A stretch of 64,000 bases of DNA from Actinobacteria bacterium IMCC26256 (lineage in GTDB: Bacteria; Actinomycetota; Acidimicrobiia; IMCC26256), in contig CP011489.1 of NCBI GenBank assembly GCA_001023575.1, positions 1,611,001 to 1,675,000 of the forward strand. The letters are read 5' to 3'. Both the position numbers and the translations under genes were made by a program. The notes under the pieces were generated by a model. That model worked only from the letters and a program-made list of their open reading frames with translations, was not told the origin of the DNA and ran no database searches. Numbering within the stretch: the stretch's first letter is position 1; the number at the start of each line of letters is the position of its first letter. This document shows positions 1 through 7,586 of the stretch, piece by piece.

Positions 1-936
1 CGGAGACATTACGACTATTCCGGGAAACCGACCAATGTCACGATGCACCCCCGTATTTATGTCTACGAACCATGCCTTATTAACTTCATAAGCACCGCCC
101 GCAGGGGCCGATACGAAACTCTCGGCGGAGACTTGGCCGAGGTCATTAATGTCCCATGCAAGTGAACCGCAGCCGAGTCCCAAGTCAGACCATTCACCGG
201 TCACCGGACTCCAAACAGCAGCCTTCGTGCACCAGCCCTCAAAAGCTGTGGGACCGCCGGTGGCGTAACCCAGATAGCCAACTATGAACCCGGCATCGTT
301 AACTGCCATGGGCGCAACAGACGGACCCCCGGCTGGCAGCTTCCATGGAGCGTCAATCGTGACAGTCCATGACCCATCCGCACGCGTCCACTCTGCAAAC
401 TCTCCACTGTTGCTCGGATCTGGGGATACCTTGCCGAATGCCTTGTCCCCGGCATCATTGACGACCCATAAGTTGGAACCGCTATAACCAAGCGGCAGAG
501 GAAGGTAGGCGAACTCTGCGGTGCGCGGATTCCAAACAAAACCACGCTGGTCATGAACGCCGAAAACGTCACCAGACTCCGAAATCGCACTGGTCGCAGT
601 GCCGCCGGGGAGCCTTTCAAGTGGAGGGCCAATGATCCGCTCACCGGTGCGGATATCCATGAACACCGGATACACCGGTTCCCACCCGTTGCCTTCATCA
701 GTCATGCCTGCAACTTGGCCTGCCGAGTTCAATTTCAGACCTTCCAAACGCCCCAGATCTGCAGAAAGCGGATGCGGCTCAGGAGATGCAACTACCTCGA
801 GGCTGCTAGCTGGTTCAGAGGCGACACCCACGGTTAGACCGCCAAGCGATACCAATAACAGAAACGTAGTTAGCAGTGCTGCCCTCGACCGAGCCCATGT
901 GCTTTGTAAACGCCGCAAATCTCTGCCCGAATGCAT
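1..936 (-). CDS. Secreted HAF-repeat-like protein, C-terminus cut by the window edge
   Basis: The reading frame is open from an ATG at 936 down to base 1, giving 312 residues with no stop. A strong Shine-Dalgarno AAGGAGG (951-945) sits 8 bases before the ATG. Residues about 17-40 form a signal peptide: an arginine-rich start, then a hydrophobic stretch ending in GVASEPASS. The mature part repeats short motifs of the type VNDAG and INDLGQVS, each followed by a strand such as FIVGYLG. These resemble the HAF repeats of extracellular actinobacterial and proteobacterial proteins, a family with no firmly known reaction. Residues such as AAVWSPVTGEW and GFVWNPRTAEF repeat with them and suggest a beta-propeller. 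The true C-terminus lies outside the window. Confidence 0.75.
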   Translation of the reverse strand, partial: MHSGRDLRRLQSTWARSRAALLTTFLLLVSLGGLTVGVASEPASSLEVVASPEPHPLSADLGRLEGLKLNSAGQVAGMTDEGNGWEPVYPVFMDIRTGERIIGPPLERLPGGTATSAISESGDVFGVHDQRGFVWNPRTAEFAYLPLPLGYSGSNLWVVNDAGDKAFGKVSPDPSNSGEFAEWTRADGSWTVTIDAPWKLPAGGPSVAPMAVNDAGFIVGYLGYATGGPTAFEGWCTKAAVWSPVTGEWSDLGLGCGSLAWDINDLGQVSAESFVSAPAGGAYEVNKAWFVDINTGVHRDIGRFPGIVVMSP

Positions 937-970
937 TTCCGAATCCTCCTTCATGCTCAGAGAAAACACA

Positions 971-990
971 ATAGGCACACCTATGGTCAA
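971..990 (-). promoter_or_regulatory. Possible promoter and operator of the HAF-repeat gene
   Basis: On the minus strand TTGACC (990-985) resembles a -35 box and is followed at once by the inverted repeat ATAGG-TGTG-CCTAT (984-971). An operator placed between the -35 and -10 regions would fit repression. I see no clear -10 box, so this is tentative. Confidence 0.25.
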
Positions 991-1358
991 TTATCTGCAG
1001 CTTACGCCCGAGCATCATTGACTCTCCCTCATTGATGCTCCCGTTCTATCCCGCGAATATCCCGCGGCCGCTCCGTTTCGGCTGGGTTCGCAGAGGTTCA
1101 GCCAACTCAAAAAACCCTGAAGCAGCGTACGTAATGAATCGCACAAAATCGCAGCAATTCGCTATTGGAGAGCCTTCCAAGCTGGCCATGCCAGTTCGAT
1201 CCTGGTCATCCGCTCCACGCATCACCGCAGGCCAGAGGGAATTCTCAGGCTTAGCAAGGTCTTCATCCCAAAGGTTGACACAGTCACCTGCCAACCAACC
1301 TCCCTTCAGCGCCCACTTTGTGCGGGTTCCTCAAACCACGCTGATCTACTAATAGTTG

Positions 1359-1394
1359 TTGACGCACCGATGCGTATGCATTTATGCTTACGGC
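1359..1394 (+). promoter_or_regulatory. Leaderless promoter of the XRE/nucleotidyltransferase pair
   Basis: TTGACG (1359-1364) and TATGCT (1383-1388) are 18 bases apart and match -35 and -10 boxes. The -10 hexamer ends 6 bases before the ATG at 1395, so transcription should start at or next to the A of the start codon. The spacer GCACCGATGCGTATGCAT contains short inverted words that could be bound by the encoded XRE protein. Confidence 0.55.
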
Positions 1395-1982
1395 ATGGAC
1401 ATTGGTCAGCTCGTCACCAACGCTAAAGAATCGGCGAACATACCAATCCGCAAACTTGCTGCCGACGCTGGGGTCGCCGGCAGCACGATCACTCGCATCC
1501 AGGCCGGCTCTGTCGACCCCTCTGTTAGCACGCTGGCGCGCATTCTGAACGCCGCGGGCTACGACATTGAAATAGTCGCAACGCCCCACGGTGCACGCAA
1601 GCACCCGCGGCTGGCCGATCTCATCGACGCTTGGTCATATCGCGACTCCACGATTCGCCTGGAATGGAGTCGTTGGCGAACGTTCCTCGACCGCCTCGCC
1701 CTGCACGCCGAGAACCTGCCAGAAGCGATCTACACCTCGCCACCGCCATCCGGAGACCAAATCATCGACAATCTCCTTGCGGCCACTGCAGAAAAACTCG
1801 CGGACGACGCGAACCTGCCGCGACCATCGTGGACCAAAAACGTTGAGAAGCTCGCGACGCCATACCGACCTGCAACGGCACGCAATCTCGCCGAGACAAA
1901 CATCCCCCAACAGTTAGCAGAGCGCGGACTCATGATCGACACCGCCAGCCTTTGGCGTCCCGGCAGGACCGTCGGTGTTTGA
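1395..1982 (+). CDS. XRE-type helix-turn-helix protein, probable antitoxin or repressor
   Basis: A 195-residue protein. Residues about 3-58 form a Cro/C1-type helix-turn-helix: the stretch IPIRKLAADAGVAGSTITRI is followed by a typical dimerisation helix with LARILNAAGYDIEI. The remaining 130 residues are charged and have no domain I recognise. I chose the ATG at 1395 and not an upstream TTG at 1356 because a good -10 box ends 6 bases before it and the upstream start would lie inside the promoter. The downstream nucleotidyltransferase gene overlaps it by 8 bases, so the two are probably translated together. In such pairs the HTH protein is usually the antitoxin and autorepressor; that role is inferred from arrangement. 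Confidence 0.7.
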   Translation: MDIGQLVTNAKESANIPIRKLAADAGVAGSTITRIQAGSVDPSVSTLARILNAAGYDIEIVATPHGARKHPRLADLIDAWSYRDSTIRLEWSRWRTFLDRLALHAENLPEAIYTSPPPSGDQIIDNLLAATAEKLADDANLPRPSWTKNVEKLATPYRPATARNLAETNIPQQLAERGLMIDTASLWRPGRTVGV

Positions 1983-2487
1983 CGCCCCCCTCGACGCCGC
2001 TCAAATCAAGCGATACCTGGCCGAACTCGCCGACACGCTCCACGATGATCAACAACGGACCGTGATCATCGTTGGAGGCGCACTACTCGCATGGCACGGG
2101 CTACGCGAGTCGACTCATGACGTCGATTCAATCAAGCGACTCGACACAGTGCTGAAAAATGCCGTTATGCGTGTCGCCCAGCGTTATGACCTCGCCCCGA
2201 AATGGCTCAATGACTCAGCTGCGGCGTTCATACCGGCCACTTTCAAACCCGATGAGTGCGAGATACTGCTCGAACATCCAAGTCTCCTCGTACTTGGCAT
2301 TCCCTGGAATCAACTATTTCTCATGAAACTCTTTGCGTCTCGCGCCACCGACACCGAGGACATCGAAGCAATCTGGCCGCATTGCTCATTCGGCACAGTA
2401 GATGACGCAGTACTGGCATTCTACGAGGCGTACCCGCACGCCGCGCACGACGAATACCTCGCCGACCACGTCACGCTCATCATCTGA
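1975..2487 (+). CDS. Minimal nucleotidyltransferase, probable toxin partner (DUF6036/AbiEii-like)
   Basis: A 170-residue protein with a polymerase-beta-like nucleotidyltransferase signature: VGGALLAWHGL (residues 33-43, with the Gly-Gly pair at 34-35), then THDVD (47-51), where Asp49 and Asp51 would bind metal. The later stretch PWNQLFLMKLFASRATDTEDI resembles the K-x-x-A-x-R-x-x-D-x-x-D segment of AbiEii and DUF6036 proteins. The start is a GTG at 1975 inside the end of the XRE gene (8-base overlap), typical of translational coupling. Known relatives act as toxins by modifying tRNA or proteins with nucleotides. The toxin role here is inferred from fold and gene pairing; a housekeeping transferase cannot be excluded. 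Confidence 0.65.
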   Translation: MFDAPLDAAQIKRYLAELADTLHDDQQRTVIIVGGALLAWHGLRESTHDVDSIKRLDTVLKNAVMRVAQRYDLAPKWLNDSAAAFIPATFKPDECEILLEHPSLLVLGIPWNQLFLMKLFASRATDTEDIEAIWPHCSFGTVDDAVLAFYEAYPHAAHDEYLADHVTLII

Positions 2488-2566
2488 TTCCATGGCGCGT
2501 CCATAACGCTGACGTCATCGTTCGTGATCGTTCTCGACCCAATCCTTAGTTACTAACGCTTGGCCC

Positions 2567-3787
2567 CTAATCCGCGTTTCTTAAATCTGGTGGTGCTCGC
2601 CATGCCCATCTGGTCTCGCTAGCGCCGTCTATCTCAAGTGACTCCACCTTCGTCTCCACGAGCCGGTAGCCATCATGCGTTTTTTGAAGGTGATGGCGCC
2701 TACAGAGCCTCACAAGGTTCTCAAAGTATGTAGCGCCGCCCTCAGCGAAGGGCACGATGTGATCTATCTCTAGACCGAGCGTCATATCGCATGTTGGTAC
2801 CCGACAGACACGGTCGCGCTCCTCAACACCGGTGCGCACCTTGGCCGGAATCGCCCGACCCATATGCGCAATTGTTTTTATGTCGGTGCCATCGAGAACA
2901 AGAAGCTTTAGAAAGGCCTCGCCTAGATACTCCGTGGCGGTCGCAACAGGGATTGGCCCGACGCCAGCGATCTCGCATATCTCACCGTGCTCGGTATGCC
3001 CGCGCTTGAGGGCATCTATGTCGATACGAATATTCATCACGACGTTAGGTCGAGTCGCTTTCCCACCGCTCTCGCTCGACTGCTTTGCGTTCGCCTTCTC
3101 ACAGAGTGCCATTAGTGCGTCAGCCGCGTAAGCCTCTGTTGATTCGTGGCTGCCGCTCTTACGCGCTGCCCTAAAGATCTCATCCTGTATCGGTTTTAGG
3201 GCTGCCATAACTAGCGCACCATTGGCAACTGTCATGCGCCCTTTTACGATGAAGGCACCATCTGGATCGGTCCATGATTTTAAGAATCGCGACTTATGGA
3301 TCTGGCGGTGTCGCTCTGCCTCATCGGTGGCTGCTGCGACTACTCGACCTGCTGCATCGCGTAGGTCGCGAACCGTTGCGTGGCGAGCAAGGTTCAAGAG
3401 CTGCGTCTCACTATTCGGCGAGACGATGGCCCCACGTGCAACCTCAACAGCCTGAGCATTAGAGAGGGAGCCGGAGCGCAATGCTGCTTGAGTGACCGGC
3501 AGGTGCTGGAGTTGATTAGCGAGAATTACTACCGACTGAGCTTCATACTGGGGGCAATCTGTCTCAATAGAGAGCCACTCTGAAATACTCTTGGCTCCCT
3601 CACCCTTCCAGGAATTCGTCCGCTCTACCTGGCCCACAGCAACAGTGCGGAGTGAATCAATTGTGCGACGAGCATCCTCAGAGATGCGAACCAACTCGGC
3701 AGCAGCTTTGCCATCAATCACATCAACATTGATACGTGAAGTGACCTCTTTTAGGTAAGTGACTGCGCTTTTAAGTTCATCGAACAT
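2567..3787 (-). CDS. 13E12-type DUF222/HNH endonuclease, copy 1
   Basis: A 406-residue protein of the actinobacterial 13E12 repeat family. The N-terminal two thirds is the DUF222 domain (for example WKGEGAKSISEWLSIETDC and DPDGAFIVKGRMT). Near residues 320-370 lies a zinc-type HNH nuclease: ERDRVCRVPTCD, then LEIDHIVPFAEGG, ENLVRLCRRHH, with paired Cys, the Asp-His and the terminal His pair all present. I start it at the ATG at 3787: a TATAAT box ends 7 bases upstream, so the mRNA should be leaderless, and the paralogue at 34901-36121 begins at the equivalent codon. A LexA box covers the start codon, so expression should rise on DNA damage. The cellular role of this family is unknown. Confidence 0.9.
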   Translation of the reverse strand: MFDELKSAVTYLKEVTSRINVDVIDGKAAAELVRISEDARRTIDSLRTVAVGQVERTNSWKGEGAKSISEWLSIETDCPQYEAQSVVILANQLQHLPVTQAALRSGSLSNAQAVEVARGAIVSPNSETQLLNLARHATVRDLRDAAGRVVAAATDEAERHRQIHKSRFLKSWTDPDGAFIVKGRMTVANGALVMAALKPIQDEIFRAARKSGSHESTEAYAADALMALCEKANAKQSSESGGKATRPNVVMNIRIDIDALKRGHTEHGEICEIAGVGPIPVATATEYLGEAFLKLLVLDGTDIKTIAHMGRAIPAKVRTGVEERDRVCRVPTCDMTLGLEIDHIVPFAEGGATYFENLVRLCRRHHLQKTHDGYRLVETKVESLEIDGASETRWAWRAPPDLRNAD

Positions 3788-3800
3788 ATGTTCGATTATA
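3779..3800 (-). promoter_or_regulatory. LexA (SOS) box and -10 box over the HNH start codon, copy 1
   Basis: Bases 3779-3796 form a perfect 18-bp palindrome containing TCGAACATATGTTCGA, which matches the actinobacterial SOS consensus TCGAAC-N4-GTTCGA. It overlaps a perfect -10 box TATAAT (3800-3795, minus strand) and contains the ATG at 3787-3785. LexA bound here would block both RNA polymerase and the start of a leaderless message. The same arrangement occurs at 36113-36134. Confidence 0.88.
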
Positions 3801-3926
3801 AAGTATGGGTGTGACAACTACGAGGTTTCGGAGGCGGATATACAGAGAAATATCAGTGCTATTGCCATGATGCGGCCTAATTAGAAACCATTGAAGTATC
3901 TGAAAAGAGGCAGGTAAGGTAATCAC

Positions 3927-5366
3927 GTGAAAAGCCGTTCCTTCATCATCGCTGCACTGGCTTCAACTCTCGCCCTATCTGGATTCTCGCCAATAATTTC
4001 GGCGAGTGCTACCCCGGCTGTGACACGCCCATCGGACCCTGTGGTCCTAACTGGGGCCGATGCCCCGAGTTTGATTGGGAGGCCGCCAACACGCATTATC
4101 GGTCTTCGCTGGACGGGAAGTGCTTGGCAGCGCCGCCACATTCAAATCGACGAACGCGCTGTTGTGAACTTTGCTCGGATCTATGGGCTTCTAAATGCCC
4201 CTACTACTTCTTTCTACGGAAGCCAGCCCGGGCTTGTAAACGAACTTGTCTATACATCTGGGTCAACGTGGACAGGCAACGATCCAGATCGGTTAATCGA
4301 CGCGAACGATGAGATTGCTTTCATGGCGCGCGACGGTGGACTAATCGCTACCGGTGCACCCCAACCGAGTGGAACTGCTGCCGGCTCAGGTGTTGAGGTA
4401 CGCATCACCGACCCTCTGGTACCGGGAAGCGAGTCATACCTTTATCTCTTCGAAAAAGGAACCACCGGGATACTTCCAGGCGGGTCTGGGCCGCGCTACG
4501 GGTCTTACAAATTTACGCTTCTATCCGGCTCGTACAAGTCGACATACTCGCGCTTTGGTGCGGCTAACCCAGAAGACACACTCTTCAGAAGTTCTACGTA
4601 CACACGCCATTTCTCGGATCGATGGCTCAACGACCAAATCAAGATCACCGCGCCAGGTGCAAGCGGTGTAGATATTCTCGATCGCCAGAAGGCTTTATTT
4701 GCTCCAAATACGTGCGGGCGGAGTGAGAATACCTTCAATGCAACAGGCGTTTACGGGTCGGCAGAGGGGGCGTTTATCGTCAACAAGAACGGACCTGTGC
4801 GTTCTATTCGGTCGTATGTCGGGGCTAATAGTGGCCCTAACACGCAGCGCACACACCTCTTCTACGACAGGCGCGAAGACATTGTCACCAATCTTAGAGT
4901 GCACTCAATTGCATCGATCATGGACTTCTTCGACTACTCCCCTGCTGCATCAGGAATGACATATCGCGACTCGCAGAACCAAGGCGGAGTCACCGTTGAC
5001 GGGGTCCCCGATTCTCTCAATACCGGTGAGACAACATGGGAACAATTAGCTGGATCACAGGGAACAATTACTCATGTGAACAACCTCGCCACAAGTTTTG
5101 CGCGCACGAATACGCACTACTACCTCGATGACTCAACTCCATCTGATACCCAATGCACCGGCGATGCTTTTGCCTACGGGTCTAGTGGCAGTTACATCAC
5201 ATCCGCCATACCCTGCACAGATCCAGGTACGGGTTGCAGCGCAACGTTAAGTAATCAGCGCATTATCTATTACGACGCCCCGGGAGGAGATGCCGGTACC
5301 GCTCTGGCGTACCGATCCGGGGTCAATACACCCATCGCTGCTACTGCGACTACATGGTCCCCATAA
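3927..5366 (+). CDS. Secreted protein of unknown function
   Basis: A 479-residue protein I do not recognise. It begins with a clear signal peptide, MKSRSFIIAALASTLALSGF, with a likely cleavage after the SASA stretch near residue 28. No further membrane segment is seen, so it is probably released outside the cell. The mature part is rich in Thr, Ser, Gly and aromatic residues (FYGSQPGLVNELVYTSG, TYTRHFSDRWLNDQIKI), suggesting beta-sheet structure. At least four cysteines occur late (CTGDAF, PCTDPGTGCSA) and may form disulfides. The GTG start is preceded by AAGG 7 bases upstream. It may be a surface or cell-wall enzyme but no catalytic motif is identifiable. Confidence 0.6.
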   Translation: MKSRSFIIAALASTLALSGFSPIISASATPAVTRPSDPVVLTGADAPSLIGRPPTRIIGLRWTGSAWQRRHIQIDERAVVNFARIYGLLNAPTTSFYGSQPGLVNELVYTSGSTWTGNDPDRLIDANDEIAFMARDGGLIATGAPQPSGTAAGSGVEVRITDPLVPGSESYLYLFEKGTTGILPGGSGPRYGSYKFTLLSGSYKSTYSRFGAANPEDTLFRSSTYTRHFSDRWLNDQIKITAPGASGVDILDRQKALFAPNTCGRSENTFNATGVYGSAEGAFIVNKNGPVRSIRSYVGANSGPNTQRTHLFYDRREDIVTNLRVHSIASIMDFFDYSPAASGMTYRDSQNQGGVTVDGVPDSLNTGETTWEQLAGSQGTITHVNNLATSFARTNTHYYLDDSTPSDTQCTGDAFAYGSSGSYITSAIPCTDPGTGCSATLSNQRIIYYDAPGGDAGTALAYRSGVNTPIAATATTWSP

Positions 5367-5495
5367 ACAAGACGCTCCAATAAAGAGGATGGACTCATAA
5401 ACAAGAGCCACCAGCATTAAATTGGGGAAAAATGCTGAGTAAATACTGCACGTAGAGAGGCCATCGGCGCCGGCGAACCCACGCAGCAGAGCTCC

Positions 5496-6950
5496 CTAGC
5501 GGAACTGCATCACACCATCATCGACGTGGCTCTTGCGGAAGAGCTTGCGGTCGTGGGCATAGTCCTGCGGATTGATCCAGGGTGCACGATCGCCTTGATG
5601 GGGCATGAGGTCCATGTGTCGCTGCATGTACCCGGGAGTAAAACCCTCAACCCACGCGCGCTCAGGCATATCGGCATCCTCAGGGCGGAGGCGAGGCGTG
5701 CACTCAACCGCACCTATTGACTCCATGTGGTTGAGGAGTCTGCATACGTACTCGCAGATGAGGTCGGTTCTAAGCGTCCACGAAGCATTTATATAGCCGA
5801 ATGAAGACGAGAGGTTTGGAACCCCAGAGTAAGCAAGACCCTTGTAAGACCATGTATCTGCAAAATTAATCGGCGCGCCATCCATTGAGAACTCGACCCC
5901 GCCGAGCGTCAGCATCGATAGGCCGGTAGCAGTGATGATTATGTCGCAATCAAGTTGCTCACCAGAACCAGTCTCAATCCCGGTCTCATTGAAGTTGGCG
6001 ACAGTGTCTGTGACCACAGATGCACGGCCCTCGCGCATATCGGAGAAGAGGTCGCCGTTGACAACCAAACAGACGCGCTGGTCCCAAGGATTATAGGAAG
6101 GCGTGAAGTGCTTCTCGACGTCGAATCCTTCACCTAGTTGCTTGCGCACAGACTCGATCAAGAACTTCTTAACGTCCTCTGGCTTCTTTCGAGACCTGCG
6201 ATAGAAGAATCGCTGCATGTTTGTGTTCTTGGCGCGAGTTAACCGATACGCGAGCATTGCAGGGAGCATTTTGTTGAGGCGATTGGCGATTCGGTCAACA
6301 TCTGGTCGTGATATCAAAAATGTAGGAGAGCGCTGCAGCATCGTTACATGCGCCGCTGTCTTGGCTAGTGAAGGCACCAGCGTGATAGCGGTTGCACCCG
6401 AACCGACTACAACAATTCGCTTACCGGCAAGCTCGATATTCTCTGGCCACGCCTGGGGATGAATAACCTCCCCCCTAAAGCGTTCACGGCCCTCAAACAC
6501 TGGCTCATGCCCGCGTGAGTACGAGTAGTAACCGGAGCACATGAAGAGGTATCCGCAGGTAAAGCGAGTCTCCTCACCAGTCTTAAGGTGCGTTGCTGTC
6601 ACAGTCCATCGGGCAGTCTCGCTTGACCAGTCGGCGCTATCAACGTGAATCGAGTAGCGAATCTTCTTATCTATACCTGACTCTGTTGCAGTGTCTCTCA
6701 GGTACTGCAAGATTGACGGGCCGTCGGCGATTGATTTCTCTGCAACCCACGGACGAAACTCAAAACCCAGAGTATGCATATCGCTATCCGAACGAATACC
6801 TGGGTACCTGAATAGGTCCCAAGTACCACCCAAATCTTCGCGCCCTTCAAGGATCGCAACACTACGATGCGGGCTTCGATGCTGAAGGTGCCACGCTGCA
6901 CCAATCCCAGAGATACCAGCGCCGACAATGATTACGTCAAAGTGCTCCAC
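5496..6950 (-). CDS. Flavin monooxygenase of Baeyer-Villiger type
   Basis: A 484-residue FAD- and NADPH-dependent monooxygenase. Visible motifs are the FAD-binding GAGISG (about residues 10-15), the Baeyer-Villiger fingerprint FRGEVIHPQAWP (158-169, F-x-G-x3-H-x3-W-P), and the NADPH-binding GSGATA (about 183-188). Such enzymes insert oxygen next to a ketone to make esters or lactones. I chose the GTG at 6950 because an AAGGAGG (6965-6959) lies 8 bases upstream; the frame could extend to 6995, but no such site precedes that start. The next gene upstream is an SRPBCC protein on the same strand. The substrate cannot be told from sequence; steroid-like or cyclic ketones are typical. Confidence 0.88.
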   Translation of the reverse strand: MEHFDVIIVGAGISGIGAAWHLQHRSPHRSVAILEGREDLGGTWDLFRYPGIRSDSDMHTLGFEFRPWVAEKSIADGPSILQYLRDTATESGIDKKIRYSIHVDSADWSSETARWTVTATHLKTGEETRFTCGYLFMCSGYYSYSRGHEPVFEGRERFRGEVIHPQAWPENIELAGKRIVVVGSGATAITLVPSLAKTAAHVTMLQRSPTFLISRPDVDRIANRLNKMLPAMLAYRLTRAKNTNMQRFFYRRSRKKPEDVKKFLIESVRKQLGEGFDVEKHFTPSYNPWDQRVCLVVNGDLFSDMREGRASVVTDTVANFNETGIETGSGEQLDCDIIITATGLSMLTLGGVEFSMDGAPINFADTWSYKGLAYSGVPNLSSSFGYINASWTLRTDLICEYVCRLLNHMESIGAVECTPRLRPEDADMPERAWVEGFTPGYMQRHMDLMPHQGDRAPWINPQDYAHDRKLFRKSHVDDGVMQFR

Positions 6951-7031
6951 GTGCGCAGCCTCCTTAGGTTTAACGACGAAGCCCACGCTAACCAACTGCG
7001 TTCGCGTTACACAGAATCTCTTGCCTAAAAG

Positions 7032-7493
7032 TTAGGAAGCCTCTGCGGTCTTCGCGAGATTCTCGAGAGTTATCTCCATATTTGCCTTGTTATGAGCAGC
7101 ACGATCTGCGACTCCGCTGATTACCTTGCCGAGCCCAGCTGCAATCGATCCTCTGTGATCAACCCAACTGTGGGTCACGCTGCACCCAGTAGAGGTGGGC
7201 TCAATCTCGTATACCCAGTCGCACCAATCCTTGCCGCTGACCATGAGTCCAAAAGAGAACTTCTTGGGAGCATCGAAGCCGTTTATCTCAACCTTTGTAG
7301 ACCAAGACTTCTTGCCGTTTTTGTTGCGACCTTTAAAGCAAGCACCCAGAGCCGGACCCGTAACTCCTTTAGCCCACTCTCCACCTTTGTTCTCAGGCGA
7401 CCACTCCCCCATGCGAGGAAGATCAACGATGAGCCCCCAAACCTTCTCCGGGCTTGCAGAGATATCACGCGTAACTGAGACAGGGTTTCCCAT
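7032..7493 (-). CDS. SRPBCC (START-like) lipid/ligand-binding protein
   Basis: A 153-residue protein with the SRPBCC fold: it opens with SVTRDISASPEKVWGLIVDL and continues with MGEWSPENKGGEW, a standard beginning of polyketide cyclase/dehydrase-like proteins that enclose a hydrophobic ligand. The ATG at 7493 follows AAGGAGAG, which decides it over a start 21 bases upstream. A related protein is encoded at 50783-51244. It lies on the same strand as the monooxygenase at 5496-6950 and could share its regulation or substrate; that link is only positional. Confidence 0.8.
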   Translation of the reverse strand: MGNPVSVTRDISASPEKVWGLIVDLPRMGEWSPENKGGEWAKGVTGPALGACFKGRNKNGKKSWSTKVEINGFDAPKKFSFGLMVSGKDWCDWVYEIEPTSTGCSVTHSWVDHRGSIAAGLGKVISGVADRAAHNKANMEITLENLAKTAEAS

Positions 7494-7586
7494 TTTTCTC
7501 TCCTTGAGATTCACTATTAAATTAGAGGGCTATTTGATTAGAGAACTTCACAATACTGAGCGATCGTAAAAGTTAATTTCTTCTTC

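Larger units (their letters stand above)
937..1394. other. 458-base intergenic stretch between divergent genes
   Basis: No convincing gene is visible: open frames here lack ribosome sites and recognisable composition. Besides the candidate operator at 971-990 it holds an inverted repeat with 8-base arms, GAGCATCA (1010-1017) and TGATGCTC (1033-1040), 15 bases apart. It must contain promoters for both flanking genes. Confidence 0.5.
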
